Source: Coturnix japonica
Lineage: Eukaryota; Chordata; Aves; Galliformes; Phasianidae
Direction of reading: 5' to 3'
Assembly (NCBI RefSeq): GCF_001577835.2
Contig: NC_029520.1
Coordinates: 52,814,652-52,878,651 of the forward strand
Length of the DNA stretch: 64,000 nt
Shown here: piece after piece, positions 44,689 through 58,400 of the stretch
How positions within the stretch are numbered: position 1 is the first letter of the stretch
Layout of the letters: each line of letters begins with the position of its first letter
Program-made: the position numbers and the translations under genes
Notes under the pieces: generated by a model
What the model was told of the DNA's origin: nothing
The model's input: only the letters and a program-made list of their open reading frames with translations
The model's database searches: none

Positions 44689-44923
44689 CTAAGTTTCTTC
44701 AGCAGAAATGTCCCATATTTTCCCCTGGAGGACTCTTTTACCCATTACATGGAGCAGGGACATTACGTGGCTCCATATCAAGCCTGGCTCCAGTCTTTAC
44801 TGGTTCTAGGCAAGATGCAAAGTTATTTCCAGCTCTTGCAGTCTCTGATACGACAGCAGATGGATCTGCCTTTGGAGAAAAAAGAGGCATGAAAGTCCTG
44901 CAGTACCCCCAGGTCGGATTTTC

Positions 44924-45005
44924 ATTGAATCTTAGGATAATCAAAGTTGGAAAAGACCACTAAGATTATCTGGTCCAACCATCAGCCCATCACCCAAACA
45001 CACTA
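44924..45005 (-). repeat. Old CR1 tail, minus orientation
   Basis: ATTGAATCTTAGGATAATCA then GTTGGAAAAGACCACTAAGA. Confidence 0.8.
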
Positions 45006-47147
45006 AACCATGTGACAGGTTTTCCAGGAATGTAATGAACTTAATGAAGCCCAGCTTGTCCTGGGCACGAGACAGGAAGGATGGGGACAGCTCATGGCAT
45101 AATGCAGGACAGATACTGCTCATATTAAATGGCAGCAGGGCAGGGCAATGGACTGCGCTGAGCAGCTGTCCTTGTTCCTGCTTTACGAGCTTCTCCCCTT
45201 CCTCCTACCTTGTGCTTTGTCAGGAGGGGAGGCAGGAAATCCTGCAGGGCTATTTTTGAGCTTGGGATTAATTAGTGGAGCCATGAAGGGGCTGGGTTGG
45301 CCTGGCTGCGTGAGTTCATGGGCTGCAGACGTGCAGGGGATATCATGGATTGCTCTGGGTTTGGGAGAGGAACACCGGGACTGGGCTGGGAGGGAAGGAC
45401 GGGGAATGCTGCATTTTGTAACTGCATAAAAACAATGTGAAAATCACAATAGGATCCTCCAGGCTCTGTGGGCAGAAGCTTGCCATGGGGATGGGTGCCC
45501 AGAGCTCACGCCTTGCCCCTTCTCCCACAGCCTCTCCCAGGATCCAGCCCTTGGAGGCTTTTGAAGGTTCTTCCCTGCTCTCCCTCCCAGTGTCTCCTCC
45601 CAATGTCCCTTCCCTTTGGTTTCAGGCTTGTTCCCATCTGCTCCTCCTGTTTCTGGGAAGGGGAAAACATTCAGGAGATAAAGCAGAGTCAGCCTGGTCC
45701 CTGCAGCTGTTTGCCATTGGAATCCAGAGCTTGGAAAGCACCCGAGATGTTTTCTCCATGGATTGATGCTGTATATGGGTCCCTCTGCAGCCAGAACACC
45801 AGCAAAGGGGCATCATCTCCTGCACGGGTCGTGTTCATCTCAGAGCAAACACATCCCCAGACCTGGTGCTATTGCCTCCTTCCCCACGCTGACTGAGAGC
45901 AAACAGCAGCTCTGTGGTTGTGCTCTGGTGTAAATCTGCTCAGAGCAAGGAATTCCCCCGGGTCCCCTCTGTCTGTCCTCAGGCAAGGGACAAAGGAGCG
46001 GTTCCCAGCCTGGACGCCGCTGTGAGTCAAATCTGTGACCCAGATACTCATTTATTTTACGCCCCCTTTCCCAGGCAGGAAATCAAACCACAGCTCGCTC
46101 ATTAGGTCTGACCATCTGCTGATTGAATGCCAGAAGAGGAAAGAAAAAAACCCCAGAGCAAATTATTTGCTGAAGCTGTTGCTTTCCTGGCTTGGTGGGG
46201 GGCAGTGGGAGCCCTCCAGATGGGGGATTCCCAGCAGCAGCAGCCCCAGAGCTTCACTGGGAGCCGTGAGCATCGTGCTGAGTGCAGGGCAGTGATATGG
46301 GGCTGTGCTTTGTGGCCTAGGAGAGGTAGGGATGTGCTACTGCTGTTCTAAGAAAGGGGTGTTTTAGAGCTATAGGGCCACGGGGCTCCAACCCCCCCGT
46401 GACAGATGGGAAGGTTCTGCTGGCTCTGATTCAAAGCCTGTCCTTTACCTGGAGTCCAAAGCAAAGGTTTCTGGATGGTCTGACGGGTCTTTGTGTATCT
46501 GAGTCACTTCAAGAAGACAAAATCAGCCTTTCCACATCTGTTGGATTTTAGGACGATATTTTCTGCTCCCGTGTCCAGCTAAAAAAAGGAACCCATAAAG
46601 TCCAAATGCTCAGATCTGATAAAACGCTGATCCAGCCCGTACGTGGATAAAAGTTGCTTAGGGGAATTGGGTGTGTAGGCTTTGGGGATCCTTTTCATAT
46701 TGGCCTTTCCCACCCCCAGCTTGTCCTTGTCCATCAGCACTGTGAGTTCAGGCTCCCTGCGGGAGGTCGGGGTTTCACTGCTTTGCTGATGCCCTGGGAA
46801 AACATTGGTTTTGCCATTGGTTTGCATGGGGCCATTATGGAACCAGATGGTGGGGGGTGGGAGGGGAACAAAGTGCAGCTCCTGAGAGCAGGCAGGGGAG
46901 CACTGCACTGAGCTGATGGGAAAAGACACGGGCAAGGAGACCCTTTAATGTATAACATCCGGCAGATATTTATAGATCTTGTATCTCTTTAGTGCCTCTG
47001 TGCTACACATAAATCATGCAAAGCTTTTGCGGTACTTAAAGCAAAGAAAAATAGCCACAGGTTTTCAGGAAGGTTTTGAACCATGTGAGCATGGGTATGG
47101 AATGGAGCAGTCTGAAGGTAGGCTGCTGGGCTGGAGCAGGAGAGGGA

Positions 47148-47306
47148 CCCCATCCCATCCCATCCCATCCCATCCCATCCCATCCCATCCCATCCCATCC
47201 CATCCCATCCCATCCCATCCCATCCCATCCCATCCTNNNNNNNNNNNNNNNNNNNNNTCCCCATCCCCATCCCCATCCCCATCCCCATCCCCATCCATTT
47301 CCATCT
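47148..47306 (+). repeat. (CCCAT)n pentamer and (CCCCAT)n hexamer tract with gap
   Basis: About 18 CCCAT units up to 47236, then 21 N, then about eight CCCCAT units. Confidence 0.97.
47237..47257. other. 21-N assembly gap
   Basis: Gap inside the simple repeat; its true length is unknown. Confidence 0.98.
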
Positions 47307-47915
47307 AATCTCTTCCCCATTTCCACCACTGGTAAGTTCCAAGCACAGCCCCACTGATGTGACTTCATGTCATTCATTTGTATTGCCCTAAAGTCAACAG
47401 AATTAAAAGACTTTGGTCTCATCAAGCCATATGGATGCTGATGGGCTCTCAGCTGATGCCTGACTCAGACAAGTGGCTTTGCACTGTAGGGAGAATCCCC
47501 GTTTTCATGCCTTTCTGCTGCTTGGTTTGTTTGCACTGCACTTTCTGCAGCCCCGCCGTCCCTCCACGTGAAGAGCAATGGAAAAGAGTTGGTGGCGATT
47601 TACTTCCCCAAAGCAGGCTGTGCTTTCTGGTGCCTGAGGTTGAGTCATGGCCAAGGGCTGCAGGCGCCCACGCAATGGGTTTCTCTTTGTGGCTTTTGAT
47701 TGGCTTTTCTCCTTTGTGGGCCCCAGAAAAGCTGACCACAATCAGATCTCACTGTGCCAGCACAGGAAATCCCGGCATCGCTGTTCAGCATGGGTGTCAT
47801 GGTGAGAACTGTGCTTGGGTGCCTCTGCACCACGGCTCCCCTGGGCCTTCATGCCAAGACGTCCAAAACCACCGATGTGAGGCTGGGCTCAGCTCGGGGC
47901 AGACCTGCTGAATCA

Positions 47916-48012
47916 TGCAATCACACAGGGGTTGGATGGGGAGGGACCTTCCAGCCTACCCTGCCATGGGTCGCGTGCCCCCCCTGGGGCACCTCCAGGG
48001 ATGGAGCCCAGC
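47916..48012 (-). repeat. CR1-like tail, minus orientation
   Basis: AATCATGCAATCACACAGGG, GGTTGGATGGGGAGGGACCT and CACCTCCAGGGATGGAGCCC in CR1 order. Confidence 0.75.
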
Positions 48013-48109
48013 ACACCCAGCACCACCCGCAGTGCCAACATCACAGGAGCTGCAGGGAAGGGAGAAGGGCTCAGGGCGCAGCACGACCACAACACTCATC
48101 GACGGCAGC

Positions 48110-49270
48110 CGTTAAATAAAAGATTTGACTTTTATTTAAAATAAAATGCATTTATACATTGTCTTGAAACCACAGACCGGGGGAACACAACACTGCTTAA
48201 CTCCTTGCAGCAGGAGATGCGGTGGCTGCTGGCGCTGCCCCGGGTGTGGGATGGGAGCTGCACCCATCGCCCCCAGGTTGGGGCTCCCAGCCCAGCTCCT
48301 GCTTAACTGAGATAAAAACTGAGCTGAAATTGGCTTTTATTTTTGGCTGCATTTTTGTTTTCCCTAGGTTAATCCCCTTCTTTCTTACAGGCACACTAAA
48401 GTTAAGGCGGATATCTATGCAATATTCTAGCTGGCTTGTGAGACTAGTTAAAAAAACTGTACAGTTTTATAAAATTTGTGTTTTTACATTAGTTACACAA
48501 AACCTATACTTCATAGACCTTTACTTCATATTGTAATGAAAACCTTTGCATATCATAGGCGGAACAGTGGACTATGCTGGTGAATACTAAAAGTGTCCTA
48601 ACGCAATACGGTGTGAAAACAAACTTAAACAAAAAAGACAATATAGATGGTTATCAAAAAAGGAAAGTTAACAAATAAATCCAAGCTATAACGGACTAAC
48701 AGGAGGTCATCTTTAAGGCCACGAGTCTTCAAAACAACATCAGGCACCCGTAGCAGTCCAGGTGCATGTAGTGTGAAAGGAGACTGGAGCTCTACATATG
48801 GGGAGGACAACTTCCAAACAGGTCAAATGTACAGAATAACAATAATAAAAAAAAATGCGATGAGAAAACAACAACAAAAAAAAGGAAATAAAACACTCAT
48901 GCATTAAACATGATAAATAGACTTCATATCGGTTAAGCCCCGGATGGCTTTTAAAGAAGATGGCTTAGAGTTCTCTTGGAAATCTGGCTCTTTAAGTCAA
49001 ATCCTATCCCAGCTGCAGGCATGTTCTGGAGTAAGGCTGCAGGCAGCATCACCTGGCCCAGGCACGGTCTCATTATAGCAAATTAACAGAAGTGCTCATT
49101 AGTGCACACAGATTAACTGGTCTGGTAATGCAAAAACGTTCATGATTTAAAAAAAAAAAAAGATACATTTCAAGCTTACTTTATTAAGCAGCATATTTCA
49201 AATAACAGCTTCTTAAAGTTAAATATTAATACGGCCACGGGGTTTCCTCTTGGCTTACAGTACATGGGGC
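48110..49270 (-). other. FERMT2: FERMT2 3' UTR
   Basis: About 1.15 kb of AT-rich sequence after the stop, ending near a minus-strand AATAAA at 48131-48136. Confidence 0.8.
48131..48136 (-). terminator. FERMT2: FERMT2 poly(A) signal
   Basis: AATAAA in the transcript, within a cluster of overlapping A/T-rich signals. Confidence 0.75.
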
Positions 49271-49444
49271 TCACACCCAGCCGCTGGTCAGTTTGTAGAA
49301 CATCTCCTCATCCAAGCTCTCGTTCTGGTCCTTTGCTCGCGTCGACAGGAAGATGTAACCACCAATGAACTCGTGCACCACTTTGCAATCCACCTCTGTG
49401 CAGATGAAGGACACCCGCACGTCGTCGGCAAACTCCACTGTCAC
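49271..49444 (-). CDS. FERMT2: FERMT2 last exon
   Basis: 57 codons and [23 protein letters not shown] then [20 protein letters not shown] and [17 protein letters not shown]. Acceptor CATGCCATAG. End of the F3 lobe. Confidence 0.98.
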   Translation of the reverse strand: MTVEFADDVRVSFICTEVDCKVVHEFIGGYIFLSTRAKDQNESLDEEMFYKLTSGWV

Positions 49445-52400
49445 CTATGGCATGGGGGAGGGCAGCGTTTAATCACCGATTAGAATCACAGCATCATCAT
49501 GGTTGGAAAAGACCCCCAAGATCTCCAACCCAACTCAACCCAACTCAACTCAACCCAACTCAACCCAACCCAATTCAACCCAACTCAACCCAACCCAACC
49601 CAATTCAACCCAACCCAACTCAACCCAACCCAACTCAATCCAACTCAACTCAACCCAACTGAATCAACCCAACCCAACTGGATCAACTCAACCCAACTGA
49701 ATCAACCCAACCCAACCCAACCCATGCCACCATGCCCACTAGCTATGCCCCCAGGGCCACATCTCCACACATCCCACTGACACCACAGGGGTCACTGAAT
49801 CCAACTCCTCGCTCCACACAGAAGCATCCACAAATTAGTCAGTGGGCAGCCAAGCTGTGCCACAGAGAAAATGCATTTTGATATGGATCCCCAAAAAGGA
49901 TGGAGGCATCGGTCAGTGGGTGGTGAGCAACTGCACTGTGCATCACTTGTTTTGTAAATACAGATACATATTTTATTGCCATTACCATTATTGTCCCTTC
50001 CTTTTCTGTCTTACTAAAATACCTTTACGTCAACCCGTGGCTGTTTACTTTTTCTCATTCTGTTGCCCATTCCACACAGTGGGAGTAGGTGAATGGCACT
50101 GAGCTGCTTGCTGCCTTAAGCCCCAATGTACGCACTTTGGGAAGGAGCAACAAAACCTCTTAACATTTCAAGAGTTAACTCAAGAATTACTGAATCACAG
50201 AACGGCCTGGGTTGCAAAGGCTCACAGTGCTTTTCCAGTTTCAACTCTCTGCTATGTGCAGGGTCACCAACCCCCAGACCAGGCTGCCCAGAGAAAGAGA
50301 AAGCAATGCCTTTCCCATGCAACAAATGTGGGGAAGAAGCCTATACATGTGAAATAATGATCAGATGGCACTGAGACTGCAGTGTGCACATCTGGGCATG
50401 GTGCTCATCTGGACATGATGCACACCTGTGCATGGCGCACACCTGGGCTCTGCCCACTCACCATTTTGATCTCCCAGTTCACGTTCCACTGCTTCATGTT
50501 GCTGAACCGCCACGTTTTGATGGCATCACCTGTGCTGGCATCCATGCGGATGAGCCGGTTGTAGGCGATGCCGATCAGCTCCTCCTTCTTCCCCCCCTGG
50601 AACCTACAGCACAGTGAGGGATTAGGAACTATAGGGTAACACGTTATATTCAGCAGCTGAGCTAACTCAACCCAAGGATGCCAATCCCAGTCCCAGCAAT
50701 CCCAGTATAACACAGCCTACACGACATGGCCCCATGCTCTCACCCGGCTCCACACGCCCACTGACCTGGCAATGAAGTGTGTGATGCCGAATTCAGGCAA
50801 TGACTGCCAAGCCTGGATGAAGCGCATCTTCGCCTCGATGAGGCTCATCTGGGCCACGTTCTGGTGGGCCTCCAGGATCCGCGCCGTGAGCTGTGCAGCG
50901 AGACATCAGCATCAGGCACTGGGCCCACAGCAGCCCTCCCGGCACCGCGCTCACCCCATTGGGAACAGTATAGGTCAGCAATGCAAAGAAATGGTGATTT
51001 CTGCCCCCCACGATGTACTTCTATTTTTTGCTCAATGACTGTGAGCCCAGCTGACAGAGCTGCTTTTGCTTAACATCTCCCAACACACAAAGCAAATCCA
51101 GCTCCAACCTGCCTGAAGGCAGGGGGCACTAGGGCTCATTTCATCGCAGACGCAGGATGTGAACAAGCAGCAGGGCAGATTTCTGGTGTAGGGTTTCCAC
51201 TTTTGCAGCATAAATCACCGGGGACCATTACAAAAAAACAAACAGGGCTAGAGTTTCTCAGGGGGGATGGGCTGTGTTAGTGCTTCCATCGCTGCTCTCA
51301 AAACCAAAGGGGTTCTAAACTATTTTAGTGGGGTTTGTTTTCCGGCTTAGCTGGATGGTCGCTGTCACTTACCAAGTCTCTTACATAGCCTGGCTGTAGA
51401 TGGCAAGGCGAAAAGAAAACAAAAGAAAAGGAGGCAGAAAGAAAAAAAAAAAAAGCGATCAGAAATATGGCAACAAAGCAAAGAAAAAGTGCAAATTATC
51501 TGCAAACCAAAGTTCAAGCAAAAAAAAACCAAAACAACAAACCAAACAAACATCAAACCCATGCATGGCTCTGTAGGTGGAAAAGCAGCCAAAGTGAAGG
51601 GAAGTGTGGGGAAGGGACAGGCTAACTGGATCAACCCTGGTGCCAACTACTGTGGGAATGGCTCTGCTTGGAGAATCCCCTTCTCCCACTCCTCTCCCTG
51701 CCTCTGTGCAAACTCAGCTCTATTTATTTGTATGGAGAAGGCCTTGAGCTGCTTTTATCTGAGGCAGGCAGAGAAGGGATGGAGATAGACTCACAGAATC
51801 ACTCAGGCTGGAAAAGATCTCTAAGTAAGATTCCCAACCCCAACACCAGCCCACCCCACCATGCCCACTGCCCACATCCCTCACTGCCACATCTCCACCT
51901 CCATGGATGGTGAGCCCAGCACTGCTGGGCAGCTGTGCCACTGCCCAACCGCTCTTTTGGAGAATTCTACCTTATACCTTATACCTTATATATAGGTTCC
52001 TTATACCTAACCTGAAAACTCCCCTGGTGCACCTTGTGACCATCACCTCTCATCCTACTGCTGTTACCTGGGAGTAAAGGCAGAACCCACCTCACTACCA
52101 CCTCCTTTCATGGAGCTGTGGAGAGCAATGAGGTCTCCCGAGCACTCTTTTGCATTTTGGATTTGATGCTCCCCAAACCCAACGTGCCAACCCTACATTG
52201 CTGCAAAAGCACAAGGAGAAAAACAAACCTAAACCAGTTTGGGGCTGCCATGTCCATAAATCATCTCGCATAGCTGGATGCCAACTCCCATTTTGAATAT
52301 CCTCTTCCTTGTGCCCTGGCACAAGGAGACCCTCACAGTCAAACTCCTTGCATCCATCCATCCATCCATCCATCCATCCATCCATCCATCCATCCATCCA

Positions 52401-55400
52401 TCCATCCATCCATCCATCCGTCTGTCCGTCTGTCTGTGTCTGTCTGCCTGTCCTTCCCAGCAAACCACCTTTGGAACTGCCCCTATGTCTCCAGGTCTCC
52501 CATCCTGATGCGCACCGTCCCCATGGGGCTGTGCCCTGTGGTTGATGGGTTATTTCCACAGCAAGGACACCAGCACACTAAGTCAGTTCTATCCTACTGT
52601 TTTTCCAGGTGCCTCCATTTTACTGAGCCGGAGCCTGGAAGGGGCTGTATATGTTAAAGCTGGATATTTATGCAGCCTCTCCACCATCCAAGTGGATATA
52701 AAGGCTCATTCAGAAGAAGAATAAGGGCTATATAAAATATAACTCCGCTGCCAGGAAATCATCGTGCTGTGCCAATAAAAAGTTATATTTTTCCTGCTTC
52801 TCTCAGTTGCAGCCTTCTTCTTGGCTTGCAGAGGTCGAACACAGCCGCAGCCCAAGAACTCGGGCTGCAGAGCCATTCATGTCAATGAGGGGCCACAGAG
52901 CAATGCCTTCCTTATTTCTGCTGCTGAAACGGAGTGTAACGTCTTTCAGAAAGCCATGCGTTTGTTTCCATCACAAAACAGATCAGCTCTGTCATGCACG
53001 GACTGAATGCAGCACGGAGTTCAAGCACAAGTCATGGCGATGTAAAATGAAGCAATGTTTCAAGGACTGGCATTTAGAAGGAGGGGGAAAGCAAAGAGAG
53101 AAATATGCAAACCGCAGTACAGCCAAGTCTGCACAAAGCACTGCAAGCAACTGCAGCTCTGCTCATCCTGAGGGCTCCTGCACAGCTCAGTGCAAGCTTT
53201 GGTGCCAGCACTGGGATCCTGCATGGCTGAGCTGCAGTTCAAATGAGGGACGGACACCGCTGCTGACGTGCACTCAACCTACAAAGTGTCATTATGGTGG
53301 TGGGTGCCATTCCCTGACGCACAGATCTCAGTGGGTGCTGTGTTTTAGTAGGGTGCACCCCATCACACCACCCCACAGCCCCGCGGCCGGCCCTACCTGC
53401 TTGTTCTTGTACTTCTTCAGGTAGCGCGGGGACACCAGGCACTCGGGGTTGATGTCTGTTGTGATCTGCTCCGGGATCAGCTGCGGGTCCGGGTTGAGGT
53501 GTTGCATCTTCAGGAAGGAGAGGATGTTCTGCACCTCCATGCTGTACGAGCTGTCCGCCATCGTCTTGCCCTTGGAGGCGAGGCGGCAGGCGGCCATCCA
53601 GCTGGCGTACTGCCTCTCCTATGGCACAGTGAGACCACGGCCTGTCAGCTGGGCACAGGGTACCAGCCCACCACAATGAACCACCCAGCAGCCCTCCTGC
53701 ATGCACAGCTGGACAGAAACCAGGCGGTGGGCACGGGATGGACCCGAGCAGAGGAGATGGGTGTTGTCACCCACATGGGTGAGGTGACAGACTTACATTG
53801 TCACAGCGCAGCCAGATTTCATTCATTCCCTCTGCAACGGGGATCAGAAGCTTGATGTTAAACTTCTGACCGGAGATGTTCACGTCAGGGGTGACTTCAC
53901 ATCCTGCAACGAGAGCCATTGTTCAGAAGGACACTGACAAGGAGAAGACAAGGAACGGACAAGAAAATGCAAAGCACTCCAGCAAGGTGCTGCCAAATCA
54001 CAGATCTCACAGTGCATCTCCAATGGGACAGCATGACAGGGACACAGCCTGTGGCACACAGCTCCTCTTCCCAGTGCAAGGAAAATGGAAGACCTGGCCC
54101 AAAAGCAGAGGCTGAAGCTAACAGGTTTCCCCAGGACTCACCTCCCACACCTCGGCCTTGAGAGCTGATCCAATGGTAAACACCACTTGAATCCCAAGTT
54201 ATCATGGCAGTGCAGGAAAATGTGGCTGGCCATGACCTGAACACCCACATGCTATTCTGTGTGGGTGCACTGCAATGTCTAGTGCTATGAGCATCCCACT
54301 TTGGGTGTTCAAGAAGTGCTACGAGCCACCGTGCCAACATGGGGTGGTGAATGGCGATGGCCAAGGTCACAGAATCACAGCATCCCATAATCATGGAACA
54401 TCTGGGTTGGGAGGGACCTTAAAGCCCATCCAGTTCCACGCCCTGCCATGGGCTGTCCACCCCCCACCAGATCGGGCTGCCCAGGGCCCCATCCAGCCTG
54501 GCTGCAGTGAGGTCTCCTTGGAGCCTTCTCTCCTCCAGGCTCCTTAGGATTGCAAGAACCTGCGTGGCTTCGCTCTGCAGCCAAACAATGGGTCAGCCTG
54601 AGGGGTGAGTGGCAAACAGATACGCTACTGGGGAGCTGGCAGCACCTAATGGGGTCGTGGGCCATGTGGTAGACATCTCAGCACACACCATGCTACCAGC
54701 CCAGCCTTTTTCTCCTTTACACACATTTATCCACACCCAGGATGGCGTGCTAGGAACACAGGTGGAAAAGCCAGGTGTTGCAGTGGCAGATGATCACTGG
54801 AATACCACACAAGTTTGTGAATGCTGCTCCTACCTCTCAAGTTCATCTGGTGGGCAGGAGTCCCATTGGCTTCCTCTTTGCTTTTGTAGCAGGAGATAGA
54901 GGTATCTTTGAACGTGCACCAGTATGGCTTGTAACCTTTCAGGGTCAGCTTCTTAGGCCTGTCAGACAGGATGAGGGACATTACAAACACGGGGCTAACC
55001 AGGTGGTGAGGTGCAAATTGGGCTGCAAAATGACTGCGTGCAATCACAGAATCGTTAGGGCTAGAAAAGATCACCAAGTTCAACCCACCCTTCTGTGCCC
55101 ACTGCCCACATCCCTCAGTGCCACATCCCCACGGCTCTGGAGCACCTCCAGGGATGGTGAGCCCAGCACTGCTGGGCAGCTGTGCCACTGCAGCACTAAA
55201 GCTATGAAGGAGATGCAGAAGTTGGGTTGGCAACAATGTGCAGGCAGCAGCAGTGGGGTGCCCAGCACCTGAACTGTCCTCTGGTGCCTTAATGGAGTTT
55301 TATCCAACCTGCAACTCTCAATGATTGCACCAACTGAGCGGAGGGAACCGGCAACACCTCCTCCCTCCCTGACAAGTGACAGTCCAACTGGCGGGCAGTC

Positions 55401-58400
55401 AGCAATTAGAGCTGTGCCTGATTTTATTGGCAAACGAGCACGTCCGAGCGAACAGTAAGGTTTTTGTGAGGTGGTTTGCTTGCAGAGGAAAACCACCCAC
55501 CCCGAAGGATGGCGTGGGCTCCAGCCCTGCCCCAGTTGGAGCAGAGACAATCACAACAGAGGGGCTCATTAGGGAGCTATTTTGTTGCCATCACTTTTCT
55601 GCCCCTGCACCTATCCTGTCAACTCCCATTGGGTTTGTTCAGCTTCCAGAACGTTCACCACAACCTGTGCTGCAGCAGAGAACTGCAGAACACACTGGGA
55701 GCTGCCAAGGCACCAGCCAATATCCAGCCCAGGCACCTGTGTTGCAGCAGAATGAATAAAACCCATAAATCCTGAGCACAGGGACACGCACTGGGGTTGA
55801 CATTTAAGAACTTCAGGATCAAATGGGATGGTTGGGAACAACGTGGAATAATACCCAGTGGCTGTGCTGGGTGCTGGAGAAAGCAAATTGTGTTAACAGC
55901 GATGGTGCCCGGTGCTGCAAACTGCAGGGTAACAGCTCTGTGGTTTCCATGCATGGTAAGACATGGAGTCGGGAGGGGAAGAACTGGACAGGAGGCAGTA
56001 GGGCCATGAATTATTCATTGCTACCACCTCTTCCCAGCAGTACTTACTTGAACACTTTAATGTAGTCAGCGAGCTCCGGGATGGAAGTGATGTCACCCTG
56101 AAAATAAAAAGGAGAGAGCTGTAGAATGAGTTGGGATGGATGGGACCTCACAGGTCACCCAGACCCAACCACCAAACGGTCCCTTCCAGAGCCGGGGGGA
56201 GGAAGCACAAGGAGCATCTTCTGCACGGGAGTGCTGGCTGGAAAGCAGAGGGCAGTATGGTTTTTTTTCCTATGGTTTTTATGGGATTCCTGCTGAGTGC
56301 TGTCACACTGAAGGGCATCTCCAGTTCCCAGGAGCTCCAACCAAAGGGTTTTTGAATGACACGGAGCACAAACAGTGCTGCAGCAGCTTCCAACAGTGGG
56401 ACAGTTTACTTTCTGTCTGCAGTGAGCAATGCTGTTTATAGATACCATGGGGGGGGGGGGGGGGGGGGGGGGGGGGGAGAGGGGGAATGAAGAATCTAAA
56501 CAAACAATCCACTAATTGCCCATTATCCAAATTCAATTACTCGAATGCTTCTGGAAATGGCTGCTGGGAGCAACCGATAGAGGACGGGATGGATTTTTTT
56601 TGATGAATCATTGCCTTCTTCACCCCTGTCTGGTGGGGGCTGCTCCTTAGTGCTGGGCTTCAGCTCTGCTTTGCAAAGGAATTGTGAACAGCCTCTTGGC
56701 TCTGATGACCAGGCCCTATTTCAATCACAGAACCATAGAATGGCCTGGGTTGGAAAGGACTACAATGACCATCCAGTTCCAAGCCCCTACTATGTGCAGG
56801 GCCGCCAACCACTAGAAGCCACTATTTCTGCTGCATCGCAGTGATGCTGCTCTCCCTGCCAATCTCTGCAGGCTGAGGGTGGCAGTTCTACTTCAAAACA
56901 TGACACTACTATTGGGCTCTATGGGCATCAGAACCACAGGATCATTAAGGTTGGCTGGAAGAAACCACTAGGATCATCATGCTCAAATGAGCTGCTCCAC
57001 TGGGCTGCGGGCAACAGGAAATAAAAGGGAGAGGAAGGAAATAAGGTAGATTGGATGCTCGGAACAATGATCCCTGCTTGCAAAAGATGAGGAGGGGATG
57101 TGTACAGCCCCGTGCCCACAGCCCTTACCAGAATCGTTGACGTTTTGCCACCTTCCAAGGTGATTTCTAAGTCAGACAGCGCAGCATCCACCTCATCCAC
57201 ATCCTTGTCACTGTTGTTCAGGTGGTTTTCTGATGACATGATGGACAGCTTGTTGATGTGGTACTGAAAAACAAGGCATGGCTGCATGAGCAAAGGCAGC
57301 CTGCACCCACTGCTCTCCCCTCATCCACCACATCGTGCACTGCACCATTTTCTTCCAACGGCCCAACTGCTGCGATAGGATTGTGATACACACAGGGATT
57401 TCCCATCATAGAATGGCCTGGGTTGCAAATGCCCCAACCCCCTGCTGTGTGCAGGGTCACCAACCAGCAGCCCAGGCTGCCCAGAGCCACATCCAGCCTG
57501 GCCTTGAATGCCTGCAGGGATGGGGCATCCAATACCACTCTAGTCTCGTGTTGCTTTTACAAACATTCAGTTAAATCTCAATCCAAGGTCTAAGCACAGC
57601 ATAGTGTGGGCTGCTTGCAGAGTTCAGCTGAATCCTTATATTTTTGTTTTCACTCTTTTCTTCCTGGGAGGGGCACTAAGAGCAGACTTGGGCTCCCTCT
57701 GGGGATGTTTCTGCATCCTCCAGCAATGAGGAGCGCCAGACCACACGTAGGAAATGGCCCGCCGTCCGTCCCACAGAAGTCAATAGCAGGTGTAGTATTT
57801 ATGCCAAATCACACCAAGGACTTCATAAAGCAGATAAATACGTTGTTCCAGGAAACCCACAGATAACCACCAGCTGTTTGGGGGGCAGCGTGCCAGCAAT
57901 GTGCAGCTCGGGAACCTGCTGTCCTTGCACCGGGGTTTGTCAAACAGGGCTAAGCAACAAGTCCATGCAGACATGAACGTGTTTGGAAAAAGAAGGCTAT
58001 GTTCCTCTTCATAAGGAATAACAGTCAGCCAACAAGCTAACTGCCCAATGTGTGAGATAGGAGACAGGAAGCTCTGACTCCTTCCAGCAAGGGAATCCCA
58101 AGCAATCCACCCACAGAGCAGCCTCCAAGAGCCACAAAATGAAGTTTGACCGATCTGAGTGTCTGGGGCCATGTCCTACCTGCAGCGCCGCAAACATCAT
58201 CATCTCCTCCTCCGTGCACTCGATCTCCTCCAGCAGGATGGCCCACTTGGACTGCTCGTACAGCTGGTTGATCCTGATGGCGTCGTACTGTGCAAGAGGG
58301 AAATGGTGCAGCAGCCCATGAGAGATGTGCTGGAGTGAGAACCACTATCTCCCTCGCTCTGGGCACAACACTCTACTGTCTGATCACCCCTCCTCAACGC

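Larger units (their letters stand above)
41655..48109. other. GNPNAT1-FERMT2 intergenic DNA
   Basis: 6.5 kb between the GNPNAT1 promoter and the FERMT2 3' end. Apart from CR1 tails (44924-45005, 47916-48012), a (CCAT)n block (44444-44688) and a CCCAT/CCCCAT tract with an N gap (47148-47306), I see no gene. Distal parts should contain GNPNAT1 regulation, but nothing specific is visible. Confidence 0.55.

Noticed and set aside
44417-44892. Frames of repeated HPSI/DGWM residues
   Set aside because: Translations of the CCAT tetranucleotide tract.
49447-49780. Repeated NPTQ-type open frames
   Set aside because: Translations of the CAACC/CAACT tract.
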